Assembly: GCA_946410455.1 (NCBI GenBank)
Contig: CAMKAJ010000022.1
Location: 1-39,336 of the forward strand
Length of the DNA stretch: 39,336 nucleotides
DNA from: an uncultured Bacteroidales bacterium
GTDB taxonomy: Bacteria > Bacteroidota > Bacteroidia > Bacteroidales > UBA932
Direction of reading: 5' to 3'
Shown: in pieces, positions 1 to 7,739 of the stretch
How positions within the stretch are numbered: the stretch's first letter is position 1
Layout: the number at the start of each line of letters is the position of its first letter
Position numbers and translations under genes: made by a program
Notes under the pieces: model-generated
The model's input: only the letters and a program-made list of their open reading frames with translations
Database searches by the model: none
What the model was told of the DNA's origin: nothing

Positions 1-1
1 C

Positions 2-49
2 GGAAAACAAAAGTAGGAGGAAAACTCACTACTTTTGTTTTCCTCCTAC
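2..49 (-). terminator. Putative nifJ terminator with two alternative hairpins
   Basis: This sits just past the nifJ stop codon on the minus strand. Two mutually exclusive perfect stems can form from the same bases: 2-15 with 30-43 (14 bp) and 13-25 with 37-49 (13 bp). The arms are A/T-rich, so the transcript would end in a hairpin next to U/A-rich sequence. No other gene lies between it and the window edge. Termination is inferred from position and structure. Confidence 0.5.
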
Positions 50-70
50 TCGATTGTAGCGGCTCGCCGA

Positions 71-3000
71 TTACTCGGAGAGCTTCTTGTAGGTGTTGTA
101 GCGGATCTTTGCAAATTCCTCGGTCTTGGCGAGGAGTTCACCTGCGGAGTCGGGATAGAGCTTGCTCAGCGAAGAGAAGCGGACCTCTCCCTTGAGGAAG
201 TCCTGGAACTTGCTCCAGTCGGGCTCCTTGCTGTCGAGGCTGAACGGGTTCTTGCCGGCCTCCTCGAGCAGAGGATTGTAACGATAGAGCTGCCAGTATC
301 CGCACTCAACTGCGAGCTTCTCTTCCTTCTGGCTCAGACCCATGCCGGCCTTGAGACCGTGGTTGATACAAGGAGCGTAAGCAATGATGAGTGAAGGTCC
401 GTCGTATGCCTCGGCTTCCTTGATGGCGTTCAGGTACTGCACAGGGCTTGCACCCATTGCTACCTGTGCCACATATACGTAGCCGTAGCTCATAGCCATC
501 ATTCCGAGATCCTTCTTGCGGATCTTCTTGCCGGAAGCCGCGAACTTGGCGATTGCGCCTGCGGGAGTGGCCTTGGAAGACTGGCCGCCGGTGTTGGAGT
601 AAACCTCGGTGTCGAGCACCAGGATGTTCACGTTCTCACCGCTGGCAAGTACGTGGTCCAGACCGCCGTAGCCGATATCGTAAGATGCACCGTCGCCGCC
701 GAAGATCCACTGGCTGCGTGCAGGGATGTACTGCTTGAGGGCAAGCAGGCTCTTGCTGACCTCGCAACCGCATGCCTCCATCAGAGGAACGAGCTTGTCT
801 GCTACCTCGCGGGTGACTGCATAGTCGCCGCGATTGTCGAGCCACTTCTGGTAGAGCTCCTTCATCTCGGGGCTGCACTTCTCGCACTCCAGACCCTTGG
901 CCATGAACTTAGCCACGGTCTCGCGGATGCGCTCGCTGCCGAGGCGCATACCAAGTCCGAATTCGCAGAAGTCCTCGAAGAGGGAGTTCTGCCATGCCGG
1001 GCCACGTCCCTTGTCGTTAGTGCAATAAGGAGATGCGGGGAAGGAGGCGCCGTAGATAGAGGAGCATCCGGTAGCGTTGGCAATCATCATGTGGTCGCCG
1101 AAGAGCTGGGTGATGTTCTTGATGTACGGAGTCTCGCCGCAACCTGCGCAAGCGCCGCTGAACTCGAACAGAGGCTGTGCGAACTGGGCGGCCTTGAGGT
1201 TGCTCTTAGGATCGAAGGGCTGCTTGTAGCCCACCTTTGCATTGAGATAATCGTAGTTGGCCTGCTCGGCGGCGTTGTCCTGGTAGGACTGCATGCTGAG
1301 GGCCTTGTCTTTTGCGAGGCACACGTCAACGCAGTTGCCGCAACCGGTACAGTCGGCCACGGATACGCTGAGGGCGTACTTGTACTGCTTGAGGTTGGCC
1401 TTGCCGTCGGTAAGCTTAAGGCCTGCGGGAGCTGCAGCTGCCTCTTCGTCGCTCAGAAGGAATGGGCGGATAGCTGCGTGAGGGCAGACAAATGCACAGG
1501 TGTTGCACTGGATACACTTCTCTGCATCCCATACAGGAACGTTCACAGCAACACCGCGCTTCTCGTATGCAGCGCTTCCGGCGGGCATGGTACCGTCCTG
1601 CCAAGGCACGAATGCGCTCACAGGGAGGGTGTCGCCGCACTGTGCGTTAACCACGTCGGCAATCTCCTTCACGAATGCAGGAGCCAGACGCTTGGCATTG
1701 GGATTCACGAACTTGGCGCTGATTTCTGCCCACTCGGCGGGAACCTTCACCTCGGTGTACTCGCCGCCACGGTCGATAGCAGCGTAGTTCATGTTCACGA
1801 CGTTCTCGCCCTTCTTGCCGTAGCTCTTGAGGGCAGCGTCTTTCATGTACTTCACTGCATCCTCTGCGGGGATGATGCCGGTGATGCGGAAGAATGCGCT
1901 CTGCAGAATGGTATTGGTACGTCCGCCGAGACCAATCTCAGCCGCAATCTTGGTGGCGTTGATGATGTAGAGCTTGATGTGCTTCTTGCCGATGACTGCC
2001 TTGGCGTGGTCGGGGATGCGCTTGAGGGTCTCTTCCTCATCCCAGAGGGAGTTGAGCAGGAGGCTTCCGCCCTCCTTGATACCCTTGAGCACGTCGTACT
2101 TCTCAAGATAAGAAGGTACGTGGCAGGCTACGAAGTCGGGCGTTCCTACGAGGTAAGGTGCCTTGATAGGGGACTTGCCGAAGCGCAGGTGGCTGCAGGT
2201 GTAGCCGCCGGACTTCTTGGAGTCGTAGTCGAAGTATGCCTGGCTGTAGAGGTCGGTGTGGGAACCGATGATCTTGATGGTGTTCTTGTTGGCGCCCACG
2301 GTACCGTCGGAGCCGAGTCCGTAGAACTTGCACTCAGTGGTGCCGGGCTTCACGATGGAGATCTCTTCCTTGACGGGGAGGCTCTTGAAGGTCACATCGT
2401 CCACGATGCCGATGGTGAAGTCGGCCTTGGGGCTCTTGAGCTCGAGGTTGTCGTACACGGCAACAATCTGGGCGGGAGTGGTGTCCTTGGAAGAAAGACC
2501 ATAGCGGCCGCCGATCACGAGGGGAGCGTTCTCCTTACCCTGGAAGAGTGCGCGTACGTCGAGGTAGAGAGGCTCGCCGGGTGCGCCGGGCTCCTTGGTG
2601 CGGTCCAGGACTGCAATCTTCTTGACGCTCTTGGGGAGCACCTTGAGGAGGTATTTCTCTGAGAAAGGACGATAGAGGTGTACGCTAACCAGACCGTACT
2701 TGCGTCCCTGCTTTGCGAGGTGGTCGATGGTCTCACGGATGGTCTCGGTAACCGAACCCATTGCAACGATGATGTTCTCTGCGTCCGGGGCACCGTAGTA
2801 CTCGAAGGGACGGTAGCAGCGGCCTGTAAGCTCGCTGATCTCGCCCATGTAGCGTGCGACGATATCGGGAACTGCCTCATATACCTGGTTGCGGGATTCC
2901 ACTGCCTGGAAGTAAACGTCGCCGTTCTGTGCGGTTCCGCGAGTGACGGGAGCATCGGGATTGAGGGCGCGGGCGCGGAAATTCTCGAGAGCCTTGGTGC

Positions 3001-3592
3001 TCACCATTCCCTTGAGGGCTTCCTCATCGAGGGCCTCGATCTTCTGGATTTCGTGGCTGGTGCGGAAGCCGTCGAAGAAATGCAGGAAGGGGATGCTGGA
3101 CTTGATGGTAGAAAGATGTGCTACCGCTGCAAGGTCCTGGGCTTCCTGGACGCTGCCGGATGCCAGCATTGCAAAGCCGGTCTGGCGGCAAGCCATTACG
3201 TCCTGATGGTCTCCGAAGATGGAGAGGGCGTGGGATGCCAGGGCACGTGCAGAAACGTGGAAGACGGCCGGGAGCATTTCTCCGGCAATCTTGTACATGT
3301 TGGGGATCATGAGCAGAAGGCCCTGGGAGGCGGTGAAGGTGCTGGTCAGAGCACCTGCCTGAAGGGAACCGTGCACGGCGCCTGCGGCACCGGCTTCACT
3401 CTGCATTTCGGTGACCTTGACGGTCTCGCCCCAGAGGTTCTTTTTGCCCTGGGCAGCCCATTCGTCGATGTTCTCCGCCATGGTGGAGGAGGGTGTGATA
3501 GGGTAGATGGCAGCGTGCTCGCTAAAGAGGTAAGCGATGTTGCTGGCTGCCTGGTTACCGTCACAGGTAATGAATTTTTTCTCTTTTGACAT
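71..3592 (-). CDS. nifJ: Pyruvate:ferredoxin (flavodoxin) oxidoreductase
   Basis: This 1173-residue single-chain PFOR has the usual length for the homodimeric enzyme. It oxidatively decarboxylates pyruvate with CoA to acetyl-CoA and CO2 and passes electrons to ferredoxin in the cytoplasm, a central step of anaerobic fermentation. The N-terminal pyrimidine-binding region carries YPITPSSTMAE (about residues 29-40). A two-cluster ferredoxin domain has CIQCNTCAFVCP (about 692-705) and CTGCGNCVDVC (about 748-758). ACAGCGETPY (about 810) supplies proximal-cluster cysteines, and the TPP pyrophosphate motif GDGASYDIGYGG through SNTGGQ lies at about 965-1005. The gene starts 14 bp after the fabD stop, so the two are probably co-transcribed leftward. 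An AAAGAT stretch precedes the ATG and there is no strong Shine-Dalgarno. All catalytic motifs are present and the identification is firm. Confidence 0.97.
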   Translation of the reverse strand: MSKEKKFITCDGNQAASNIAYLFSEHAAIYPITPSSTMAENIDEWAAQGKKNLWGETVKVTEMQSEAGAAGAVHGSLQAGALTSTFTASQGLLLMIPNMYKIAGEMLPAVFHVSARALASHALSIFGDHQDVMACRQTGFAMLASGSVQEAQDLAAVAHLSTIKSSIPFLHFFDGFRTSHEIQKIEALDEEALKGMVSTKALENFRARALNPDAPVTRGTAQNGDVYFQAVESRNQVYEAVPDIVARYMGEISELTGRCYRPFEYYGAPDAENIIVAMGSVTETIRETIDHLAKQGRKYGLVSVHLYRPFSEKYLLKVLPKSVKKIAVLDRTKEPGAPGEPLYLDVRALFQGKENAPLVIGGRYGLSSKDTTPAQIVAVYDNLELKSPKADFTIGIVDDVTFKSLPVKEEISIVKPGTTECKFYGLGSDGTVGANKNTIKIIGSHTDLYSQAYFDYDSKKSGGYTCSHLRFGKSPIKAPYLVGTPDFVACHVPSYLEKYDVLKGIKEGGSLLLNSLWDEEETLKRIPDHAKAVIGKKHIKLYIINATKIAAEIGLGGRTNTILQSAFFRITGIIPAEDAVKYMKDAALKSYGKKGENVVNMNYAAIDRGGEYTEVKVPAEWAEISAKFVNPNAKRLAPAFVKEIADVVNAQCGDTLPVSAFVPWQDGTMPAGSAAYEKRGVAVNVPVWDAEKCIQCNTCAFVCPHAAIRPFLLSDEEAAAAPAGLKLTDGKANLKQYKYALSVSVADCTGCGNCVDVCLAKDKALSMQSYQDNAAEQANYDYLNAKVGYKQPFDPKSNLKAAQFAQPLFEFSGACAGCGETPYIKNITQLFGDHMMIANATGCSSIYGASFPASPYCTNDKGRGPAWQNSLFEDFCEFGLGMRLGSERIRETVAKFMAKGLECEKCSPEMKELYQKWLDNRGDYAVTREVADKLVPLMEACGCEVSKSLLALKQYIPARSQWIFGGDGASYDIGYGGLDHVLASGENVNILVLDTEVYSNTGGQSSKATPAGAIAKFAASGKKIRKKDLGMMAMSYGYVYVAQVAMGASPVQYLNAIKEAEAYDGPSLIIAYAPCINHGLKAGMGLSQKEEKLAVECGYWQLYRYNPLLEEAGKNPFSLDSKEPDWSKFQDFLKGEVRFSSLSKLYPDSAGELLAKTEEFAKIRYNTYKKLSE

Positions 3593-3606
3593 ATCTTTAT
3601 TAGTGG

Positions 3607-4494
3607 TTATTGGATTCCTTGAATGGTGATGTCTTCACGAGTTCCGGCAATGCGTTTGATAAGTCCTTGCAAGACGTTTCCGGGGCCGATTTCGGTGAAG
3701 TTGGTGGCTCCGTCGGCAAGCATTGCCTTGACGCTCTGAGTCCAGCGCACCGGGGAGGTGAGCTGGAGAAGAAGGTTCTGTTTGATGTGCTCAGGGTCTG
3801 TTTCTGCGGCTGCGCTCACATTCTGGTAAACGGGGCAGAGAGGTGCGCTCACGGAGGTGGCTTCTATGGCCTTGGCCAGCTCGGCGCGGGCTGGCTCCAT
3901 GAGAGGGGAGTGGAAGGCGCCGCCAACAGGGAGAAGGAGTGCCCGCTTGGCTCCTGCGGCTTTGAGGGCTTCGCAGGCGGCTGCTACTGCTTCTTTGCTG
4001 CCGGAGATTACTATCTGCCCGTCGCTGTTGTAGTTTGCAGGGACCACGACTCCGGGCGTTTCTTCGCAGATGCGTTCTATAGCTTCCTGATCCAGGGCGA
4101 TGACTGCTGCCATGGCTCCGGGTACCTTCTCGCAGCAGCGCTGCATTGCTTGCGCGCGTGTGGCCACAAGTCTGAGCCCGTCTTCAAAAGAAACGGCACC
4201 GGCGGCCACGAGGGCACTGAATTCGCCCAACGAGTGACCGCCGACCATGTCTGCTTGTTCGAGTCCGCTGCATCCGGCCAGTACGACCGAATGCAGGAAG
4301 ATGGCCGGTTGGGTCACCCTCGTAGATCTAAGCTCCTCGTCGGAGCCCTCGAACATTATGTCGGTTATGCGGAAGCCCAGGATGTCGTTGGCTGCTTCCA
4401 TCATATTACGGGCTTGTTCGCAGCTGTTGTACAGCTCTTTACCCATGCCCGAAAACTGGGAGCCTTGACCCGGGAAAACAAATGCGTTCTTCAT
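3607..4494 (-). CDS. fabD: Malonyl-CoA:ACP transacylase
   Basis: FabD (295 residues, normal length) transfers malonyl from CoA to acyl carrier protein, supplying extender units for type II fatty-acid synthesis in the cytoplasm. The N-terminus has FPGQGSQ (residues 7-13). The nucleophile elbow GHSLG places the catalytic serine at residue 88. Arg113 in the VATRAQAMQ segment would bind the malonyl carboxylate, and His195 in GGAFHSPLM completes the dyad. The chosen ATG at 4494-4492 immediately precedes the family N-terminus. A -7 box (TAAATTTG, 4508-4501 on this strand) ends only 6 nt before the ATG, so the 5' leader should be very short. It is first in a leftward operon with nifJ; the pairing of a lipid gene with PFOR is a positional observation only. 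Confidence 0.96.
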   Translation of the reverse strand: MKNAFVFPGQGSQFSGMGKELYNSCEQARNMMEAANDILGFRITDIMFEGSDEELRSTRVTQPAIFLHSVVLAGCSGLEQADMVGGHSLGEFSALVAAGAVSFEDGLRLVATRAQAMQRCCEKVPGAMAAVIALDQEAIERICEETPGVVVPANYNSDGQIVISGSKEAVAAACEALKAAGAKRALLLPVGGAFHSPLMEPARAELAKAIEATSVSAPLCPVYQNVSAAAETDPEHIKQNLLLQLTSPVRWTQSVKAMLADGATNFTEIGPGNVLQGLIKRIAGTREDITIQGIQ

Positions 4495-4500
4495 CAGCTA

Positions 4501-4508
4501 CAAATTTA
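4501..4508 (-). promoter_or_regulatory. -7 promoter box for fabD-nifJ
   Basis: On the minus strand this reads TAAATTTG, a full match to the Bacteroidota TAnnTTTG consensus, 6 nt from the fabD ATG. No clear TTTG -33 element is seen upstream. It lies back to back with the tRNA-Arg promoter. Confidence 0.6.
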
Positions 4509-4520
4509 CATAATTTTTAT

Positions 4521-4528
4521 TATTTTTG
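4521..4528 (+). promoter_or_regulatory. -7 promoter box for tRNA-Arg
   Basis: TATTTTTG matches TAnnTTTG and is followed by CA. It lies 13 nt before the first base of the mature tRNA-Arg, which is suitable spacing for a short leader. Confidence 0.6.
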
Positions 4529-4541
4529 CAATCCATTATTC

Positions 4542-4613
4542 GCCCCTGTAGTTTAATGGATAGAATTTCGGATTCCGGTTCCGACGATAGGCGTTCGATT
4601 CGCCTCGGGGGTA
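4542..4613 (+). tRNA. tRNA-Arg (anticodon CCG)
   Basis: The cloverleaf folds fully. Acceptor stem GCCCCTG pairs with CGGGGGT with G-U pairs at positions 1 and 6. The anticodon stem TCGGA/TCCGA holds loop TTCCGGT, giving anticodon CCG, which reads CGG. The T arm is AGGCG-TTCGATT-CGCCT. CCA is not encoded. A U-run terminator follows directly. Confidence 0.95.
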
Positions 4614-4619
4614 CAAAAT

Positions 4620-4643
4620 AGCAGCTTTCGGCTGCTTTTTTTT
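4620..4643 (+). terminator. Intrinsic terminator of tRNA-Arg
   Basis: Stem AGCAGC (4620-4625) pairs perfectly with GCTGCT (4631-4636) across loop TTTCG. A run of T follows to 4643. It lies 6 bp after the tRNA end and is a textbook rho-independent terminator. Confidence 0.9.
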
Positions 4644-4683
4644 GTGCCTCCAGACCGCTGTGCGGCATTATTGGCCTTACCGT

Positions 4684-4769
4684 TGCCGGAGGTGCCGTAG
4701 GCTGGACCTCCGGCAGCATTTGGGGGGCTTTTTGCTGCCGGAGGTACAAGTGAATGTACCTCCGGCAGC
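4684..4769. repeat. Tandem palindromes built on TGCCGGAGGT
   Basis: Two successive hairpins share the same core. The first pairs TGCCGGAGGT (4684-4693) with ACCTCCGGCA (4706-4715). The second pairs GCTGCCGGAGGTACA (4734-4748) with its perfect complement (4755-4769) around loop AGTGAA. They lie between the tRNA-Arg terminator and the 3' end of the leftward lipoprotein gene. On position they could end that gene's transcript, but the repeated core suggests a REP-like dispersed element. Confidence 0.75.
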
Positions 4770-4778
4770 AGTGATCGT

Positions 4779-5840
4779 TTATTTTAAGTTGAATTCAGAG
4801 ATGTTCTGGATGCCGGGGATACCGTAATATGCGGGGACTATGTCTCCTTTGAGGAAAACCTGCTTCCCGAGAAGTTCCGGGTTGTCTACCAGGTTCAGAG
4901 CATCACGCACGTCACCCTTTGCAAGCTGTACAGAGAGGCATGCATCTTTATCTGTACAGCTTGATTTGGATGCTATTACCAAATTGGTGCGTGAGGCGAA
5001 GGGAGGCGTGAAAGAACAACTTTTACTGCTCAAATCTCCCCCTACTATGTATCCGTAAACCCATAGGTCTTCCTCGCCTGTGTGTTTTTTTGCTTCGCTG
5101 ACGCTTAGTGCATCTGAGTGATCGTTCCCGCCGCTGTTGTCTCCTCCGATAATGTAGGAATCGGAAAGCCAGTTTCTGGACGTATCTACCTGAACTGATA
5201 TTCCGTTAGACCCAGCAGACTGGCTCCCTATACCTATATTAATAGTAAGTATCTGCTGCGCCTCGAGCAGACGCGAGCAAAGTGTCTGTTCCTTGTCGGT
5301 ATCTGCAAGTATGAGGTTTACGGAACCGGGAAGGAAGTATGCGATGCGCTTCTCGGAATAGCTGTACATTAATCTGCCGTGCGGCGATTTTAAATAGAGG
5401 ACGGATGAAGGATAGGCGCTAAGGAACCCGCTCTCTATTTTGAGCCGGACTCCAGAGTTTAATTGAGTGCAAGATAAGGTGACTACAGTAGATTTACCGC
5501 CTTTTACGGCAGCGACCTGAGTGTCCCCGTATTGGGGAGAGTCGAAGAGGGGAGCACTGAATTCACATGATTTTGCTACAATTGTGTAGTTGCCTTCGTC
5601 GAGTGGAAGATGCTCTTGAAGAGAACCATAGTCACCATTGTAAACAGATTTCCCGTTGGAGTCTGTTATGGCGATTATAAAGTCGTTTGTGTCGGGAAGG
5701 GCGGAGGCCCTGGTTCCCGGAATCGTAGTCTCGGCAAAGCGGATTATCAGTTCGCCCTGACGGTTGAAGGATTGCATGAAGTCTGCACATGCAGAAACCA
5801 GCAGAATGGCTGGCAGAGTAAGTAAGCTTAACTTTTTCAT
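4779..5840 (-). CDS. Secreted lipoprotein, DUF4493-like N-terminus and DUF6359-like C-terminus
   Basis: This is a predicted surface or periplasmic lipoprotein of 353 residues. The start chosen is the ATG at 5840, because it opens directly onto a lipoprotein signal peptide (MKKLSLL, then a hydrophobic stretch, lipobox LVSAC with Cys18). The reading frame upstream would put nine polar/mixed residues in front of it. Residues about 25-230 resemble the DUF4493 group of Bacteroidales beta-rich lipoproteins (ITDSNGKSVYNGDY; DEGNYTIVAKS). Residues about 240-353 (LSVSEAKKH, WVYGYIVGGD, and the LLGKQVFLKGDI ending) resemble the OB-like DUF6359 domain. No catalytic motif is visible. It is divergent from manC. 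Family names are from recognition, not a search; function is unknown. Confidence 0.8.
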   Translation of the reverse strand: MKKLSLLTLPAILLVSACADFMQSFNRQGELIIRFAETTIPGTRASALPDTNDFIIAITDSNGKSVYNGDYGSLQEHLPLDEGNYTIVAKSCEFSAPLFDSPQYGDTQVAAVKGGKSTVVTLSCTQLNSGVRLKIESGFLSAYPSSVLYLKSPHGRLMYSYSEKRIAYFLPGSVNLILADTDKEQTLCSRLLEAQQILTINIGIGSQSAGSNGISVQVDTSRNWLSDSYIIGGDNSGGNDHSDALSVSEAKKHTGEEDLWVYGYIVGGDLSSKSCSFTPPFASRTNLVIASKSSCTDKDACLSVQLAKGDVRDALNLVDNPELLGKQVFLKGDIVPAYYGIPGIQNISEFNLK

Positions 5841-5950
5841 AGTCTGAAGAATTAAAAACGGCCGCAATATAGGTAACAGGATAGCAAGACACGAAAAAAA
5901 TCAGCAATACTTTTCGTAAAAAACATTCTTTCGAAAAGAGTAAAATATAT

Positions 5951-5958
5951 TATTTTTG
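5951..5958 (+). promoter_or_regulatory. -7 promoter box for manC
   Basis: TATTTTTG matches TAnnTTTG and ends only 4 nt before the manC ATG at 5963. The predicted start of transcription therefore falls on or beside the start codon, implying a leaderless mRNA. Confidence 0.55.
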
Positions 5959-5962
5959 CATT

Positions 5963-6829
5963 ATGACTAATCACGTGGTTATAATGGCCGGAGGAGTCGG
6001 CAGCCGTCTTTTCCCCATCAGTACTCCCGAGCACCCTAAGCAGTTTATAGATTTGCTTGGCTGCGGCAAGAGCCTTATCAGGTTGACCTATGAGCGTTTT
6101 CTTGCGCTTGGCGGAGATTTTCACTTCTGGGTGGTTACTTCTGCATCATATACTCATTTTATTCACGAGCAGATACCCGAGATACCTGATGAACAGATTC
6201 TGGCAGAACCGGTGGCGCGCAATACTGCACCCTGCATCGCCTACGCTTGCTGGAAAATCAAGGCCAAATACCCCGATGCAAACATAGTTATCACCCCGGC
6301 AGACGCATACGTGCCAGACGTGCATGCATTCGCAGACACAATGCGTACCGCGCTCGAATTCACGGCTTCCAGTAATTCGATTGTGTGCGTTGGTATTACT
6401 CCGGATTCCCCTCATACGGGATATGGTTACATACACGCTCCGGCAGAAGTTGGCAAGGTGGTTAAAGTGGCCGAGTTCAAAGAAAAACCTAGCCTGGAAG
6501 TGGCCAAGAGCTATCTTGCAGAAGGCGGTTATTGGTGGAATGCCGGTATCTTTGTTTGGAACGTGCGCACAATAGAACACGAATTGCGCGCTCATGCGCC
6601 CCAGATTTGCGAGATTATGGATCAACTGTCGCCGAGCCTGTTTGGCGCCGAAGAACAGGCCTCTCTTGCCGAGCTGTTCCCGCAGTGCGACAAGATCAGC
6701 ATCGACTACGCAGTCATGGAAAAATCTGCAGAAGTTTATGCAATTGCGGCAGACTGGGAGTGGAGCGATTTGGGCAGTTTTGAGGCAATCGAGACAATTA
6801 CCGGCAAAGACCCGCGAAAAAATCTCTAA
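5963..6829 (+). CDS. manC: Mannose-1-phosphate guanylyltransferase, C-terminally short
   Basis: This nucleotidyltransferase is predicted to make GDP-mannose from mannose-1-phosphate and GTP for surface polysaccharide and glycan synthesis. The N-terminus carries the signature GGVGSRLFPIS, then HPKQF (about residues 10-27). GYGYI, EKP and YWWNAGIFVWN follow in family order, and WSDLGSF occurs near residue 272. It ends at residue 288, soon after that motif. The homologues I know run about 350 residues, with a further roughly 60-80 residue C-terminal segment, so this copy is short or truncated. The nucleotide-binding core is complete, so activity is plausible. The tRNA-Lys promoter begins a few bases after the stop. 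GDP-mannose versus another NDP-sugar cannot be proven from sequence. Confidence 0.85.
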   Translation: MTNHVVIMAGGVGSRLFPISTPEHPKQFIDLLGCGKSLIRLTYERFLALGGDFHFWVVTSASYTHFIHEQIPEIPDEQILAEPVARNTAPCIAYACWKIKAKYPDANIVITPADAYVPDVHAFADTMRTALEFTASSNSIVCVGITPDSPHTGYGYIHAPAEVGKVVKVAEFKEKPSLEVAKSYLAEGGYWWNAGIFVWNVRTIEHELRAHAPQICEIMDQLSPSLFGAEEQASLAELFPQCDKISIDYAVMEKSAEVYAIAADWEWSDLGSFEAIETITGKDPRKNL

Positions 6830-6833
6830 AAAT

Positions 6834-6864
6834 TTTGAATATTTAAGAAAAGATTCTATATTTG
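6834..6864 (+). promoter_or_regulatory. Promoter of the Lys-Lys-Val tRNA cluster
   Basis: A TTTG -33 element (6834-6837) and a TATATTTG -7 box (6857-6864) are separated by 19 nt, the best full match to the Bacteroidota housekeeping promoter in the window. The first tRNA starts 20 nt downstream. Confidence 0.8.
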
Positions 6865-6884
6865 CAGTCCCAAATACGGAGGAG

Positions 6885-6957
6885 GACTCGTTAGCTCAGT
6901 TGGTAGAGCATCACACTTTTAATGTGGGGGTCTCGGGTTCGAGCCCCGAACGGGTCA
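6885..6957 (+). tRNA. tRNA-Lys (anticodon TTT)
   Basis: Acceptor GACTCGT pairs with ACGGGTC with one G-U pair. The anticodon arm TCACA-CTTTTAA-TGTGG gives anticodon TTT. The T arm is TCGGG-TTCGAGC-CCCGA. CCA is not encoded. It is first of three tandem tRNAs. Confidence 0.95.
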
Positions 6958-6972
6958 CGGATTTGAAATATT

Positions 6973-7045
6973 GCTTCCTTAGCTCAGTTGGTAGAGCACC
7001 TGACTCTTAATCAGGGTGTCTAGGGTTCGAGCCCCTAAGGGAGCA
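6973..7045 (+). tRNA. tRNA-Lys (anticodon CTT)
   Basis: Acceptor GCTTCCT pairs with AGGGAGC. The anticodon arm CCTGA-CTCTTAA-TCAGG gives anticodon CTT. The T arm is TAGGG-TTCGAGC-CCCTA. It lies 15 nt after tRNA-Lys(TTT), so both lysine isoacceptors come from one transcript. Confidence 0.95.
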
Positions 7046-7056
7046 CTTTTTTATTT

Positions 7057-7131
7057 GAGGGCATAGCTCAGTTGGTTTAGAGCGCTTGCTTGACAGGCAA
7101 GAGGTCGACAGTTCAAATCTGTCTGTTCTCA
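7057..7131 (+). tRNA. tRNA-Val (anticodon GAC)
   Basis: Acceptor GAGGGCA pairs with TGTTCTC with G-U wobbles. The anticodon arm CTTGC-TTGACAG-GCAAG gives GAC, which reads GUC and GUU. The T arm is GACAG-TTCAAAT-CTGTC. It is last of the cluster. Confidence 0.93.
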
Positions 7132-7168
7132 CAAGACCGTAATCCTGGTCTAAAAAGATTAAAGGGTT

Positions 7169-7208
7169 GAGCGCCACAGTTCCAACAGAAACTGCGGCGC
7201 TCGTTCTT
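7169..7208 (+). terminator. Likely terminator of the tRNA cluster
   Basis: Arms 7169-7181 and 7190-7202 form a 13-bp stem with one mismatch and an 8-nt loop. GTTCTTTC follows, a weak U-tract. It is the first strong hairpin after tRNA-Val. Confidence 0.6.
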
Positions 7209-7376
7209 TCAGATATAATTGACAATTTCGGTTGGTGAAACACCATATAAGTATTTGACTTATTTTGGATCACCCGACAGATCGGTTGGAGTCTAAGCAA
7301 GGAGTTTGGCGAGACGGTAGATAGAGAGGGTCAGCGGAAGATGTGGGTGGAGTAGCTTTAGGAATAAATGACCTTT

Positions 7377-7525
7377 CTAGTGATCCCGAAGGGAGGACTA
7401 GGGAAGGATTTGGGAGCACTGGAGGGGCCTGGTGATCCCGGTTGCCCGGTATTTTGCCGTTTGGGGATCACTAGACCCCACCAGTGATCCCAAAACCATC
7501 CGAAAACCATCAACCGGGATCACCA
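7377..7525. repeat. Inverted-repeat array of GTGATCCC
   Basis: Five copies of the octamer lie at 7380, 7432 and 7484 (forward) and at 7464 and 7516 (reverse). They form longer perfect dyads: 7377-7387 with 7464-7474 (11 bp), and 7430-7444 with 7511-7525 (15 bp). The pattern is structural rather than coding. Confidence 0.8.
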
Positions 7526-7655
7526 GAGGTGGTATTTGATCCAGCGAATCACCAACCATAGCGGAAGTTTCCTCCCGTCCGAGCTGCGGGGAGTTTAGTG
7601 CAGTTACTCTCCTCGCTCGCCCGAGGAAAACTTCCGCTAAGGGGTATTTCCCTGC

Positions 7656-7739
7656 CACGAAATCCATGAGAGGTGGTTCTGGTTTATTTCGTGGCGGTGT
7701 TTCGGTAGTAGTTGCCGTTTTTCCTACATGGATTTCGTG
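7656..7739. repeat. 13-bp perfect inverted repeat CACGAAATCCATG
   Basis: The left arm at 7656-7668 and right arm at 7727-7739 are exact reverse complements, with 58 bp between them. A partial third copy of the arm (ATTTCGTGG) occurs at about 7687-7695 inside the loop. It may be a small palindromic element or a folded RNA. Confidence 0.7.

Noticed and set aside
653..2662. 669-codon open frame opposite nifJ
   Set aside because: It is a shadow frame of a high-G/C gene. nifJ on the other strand has all PFOR motifs, while this frame has none and is unusually rich in Cys, Val and Gly.
7007..7300. 97-codon minus-strand frame overlapping tRNA genes
   Set aside because: Much of it is the antisense of tRNA-Lys and tRNA-Val; such translations are common false proteins.
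7377..7525. CRISPR array
   Set aside because: The repeats are only 8-15 bp, alternate in orientation and have irregular spacing. No cas gene is present in the window.
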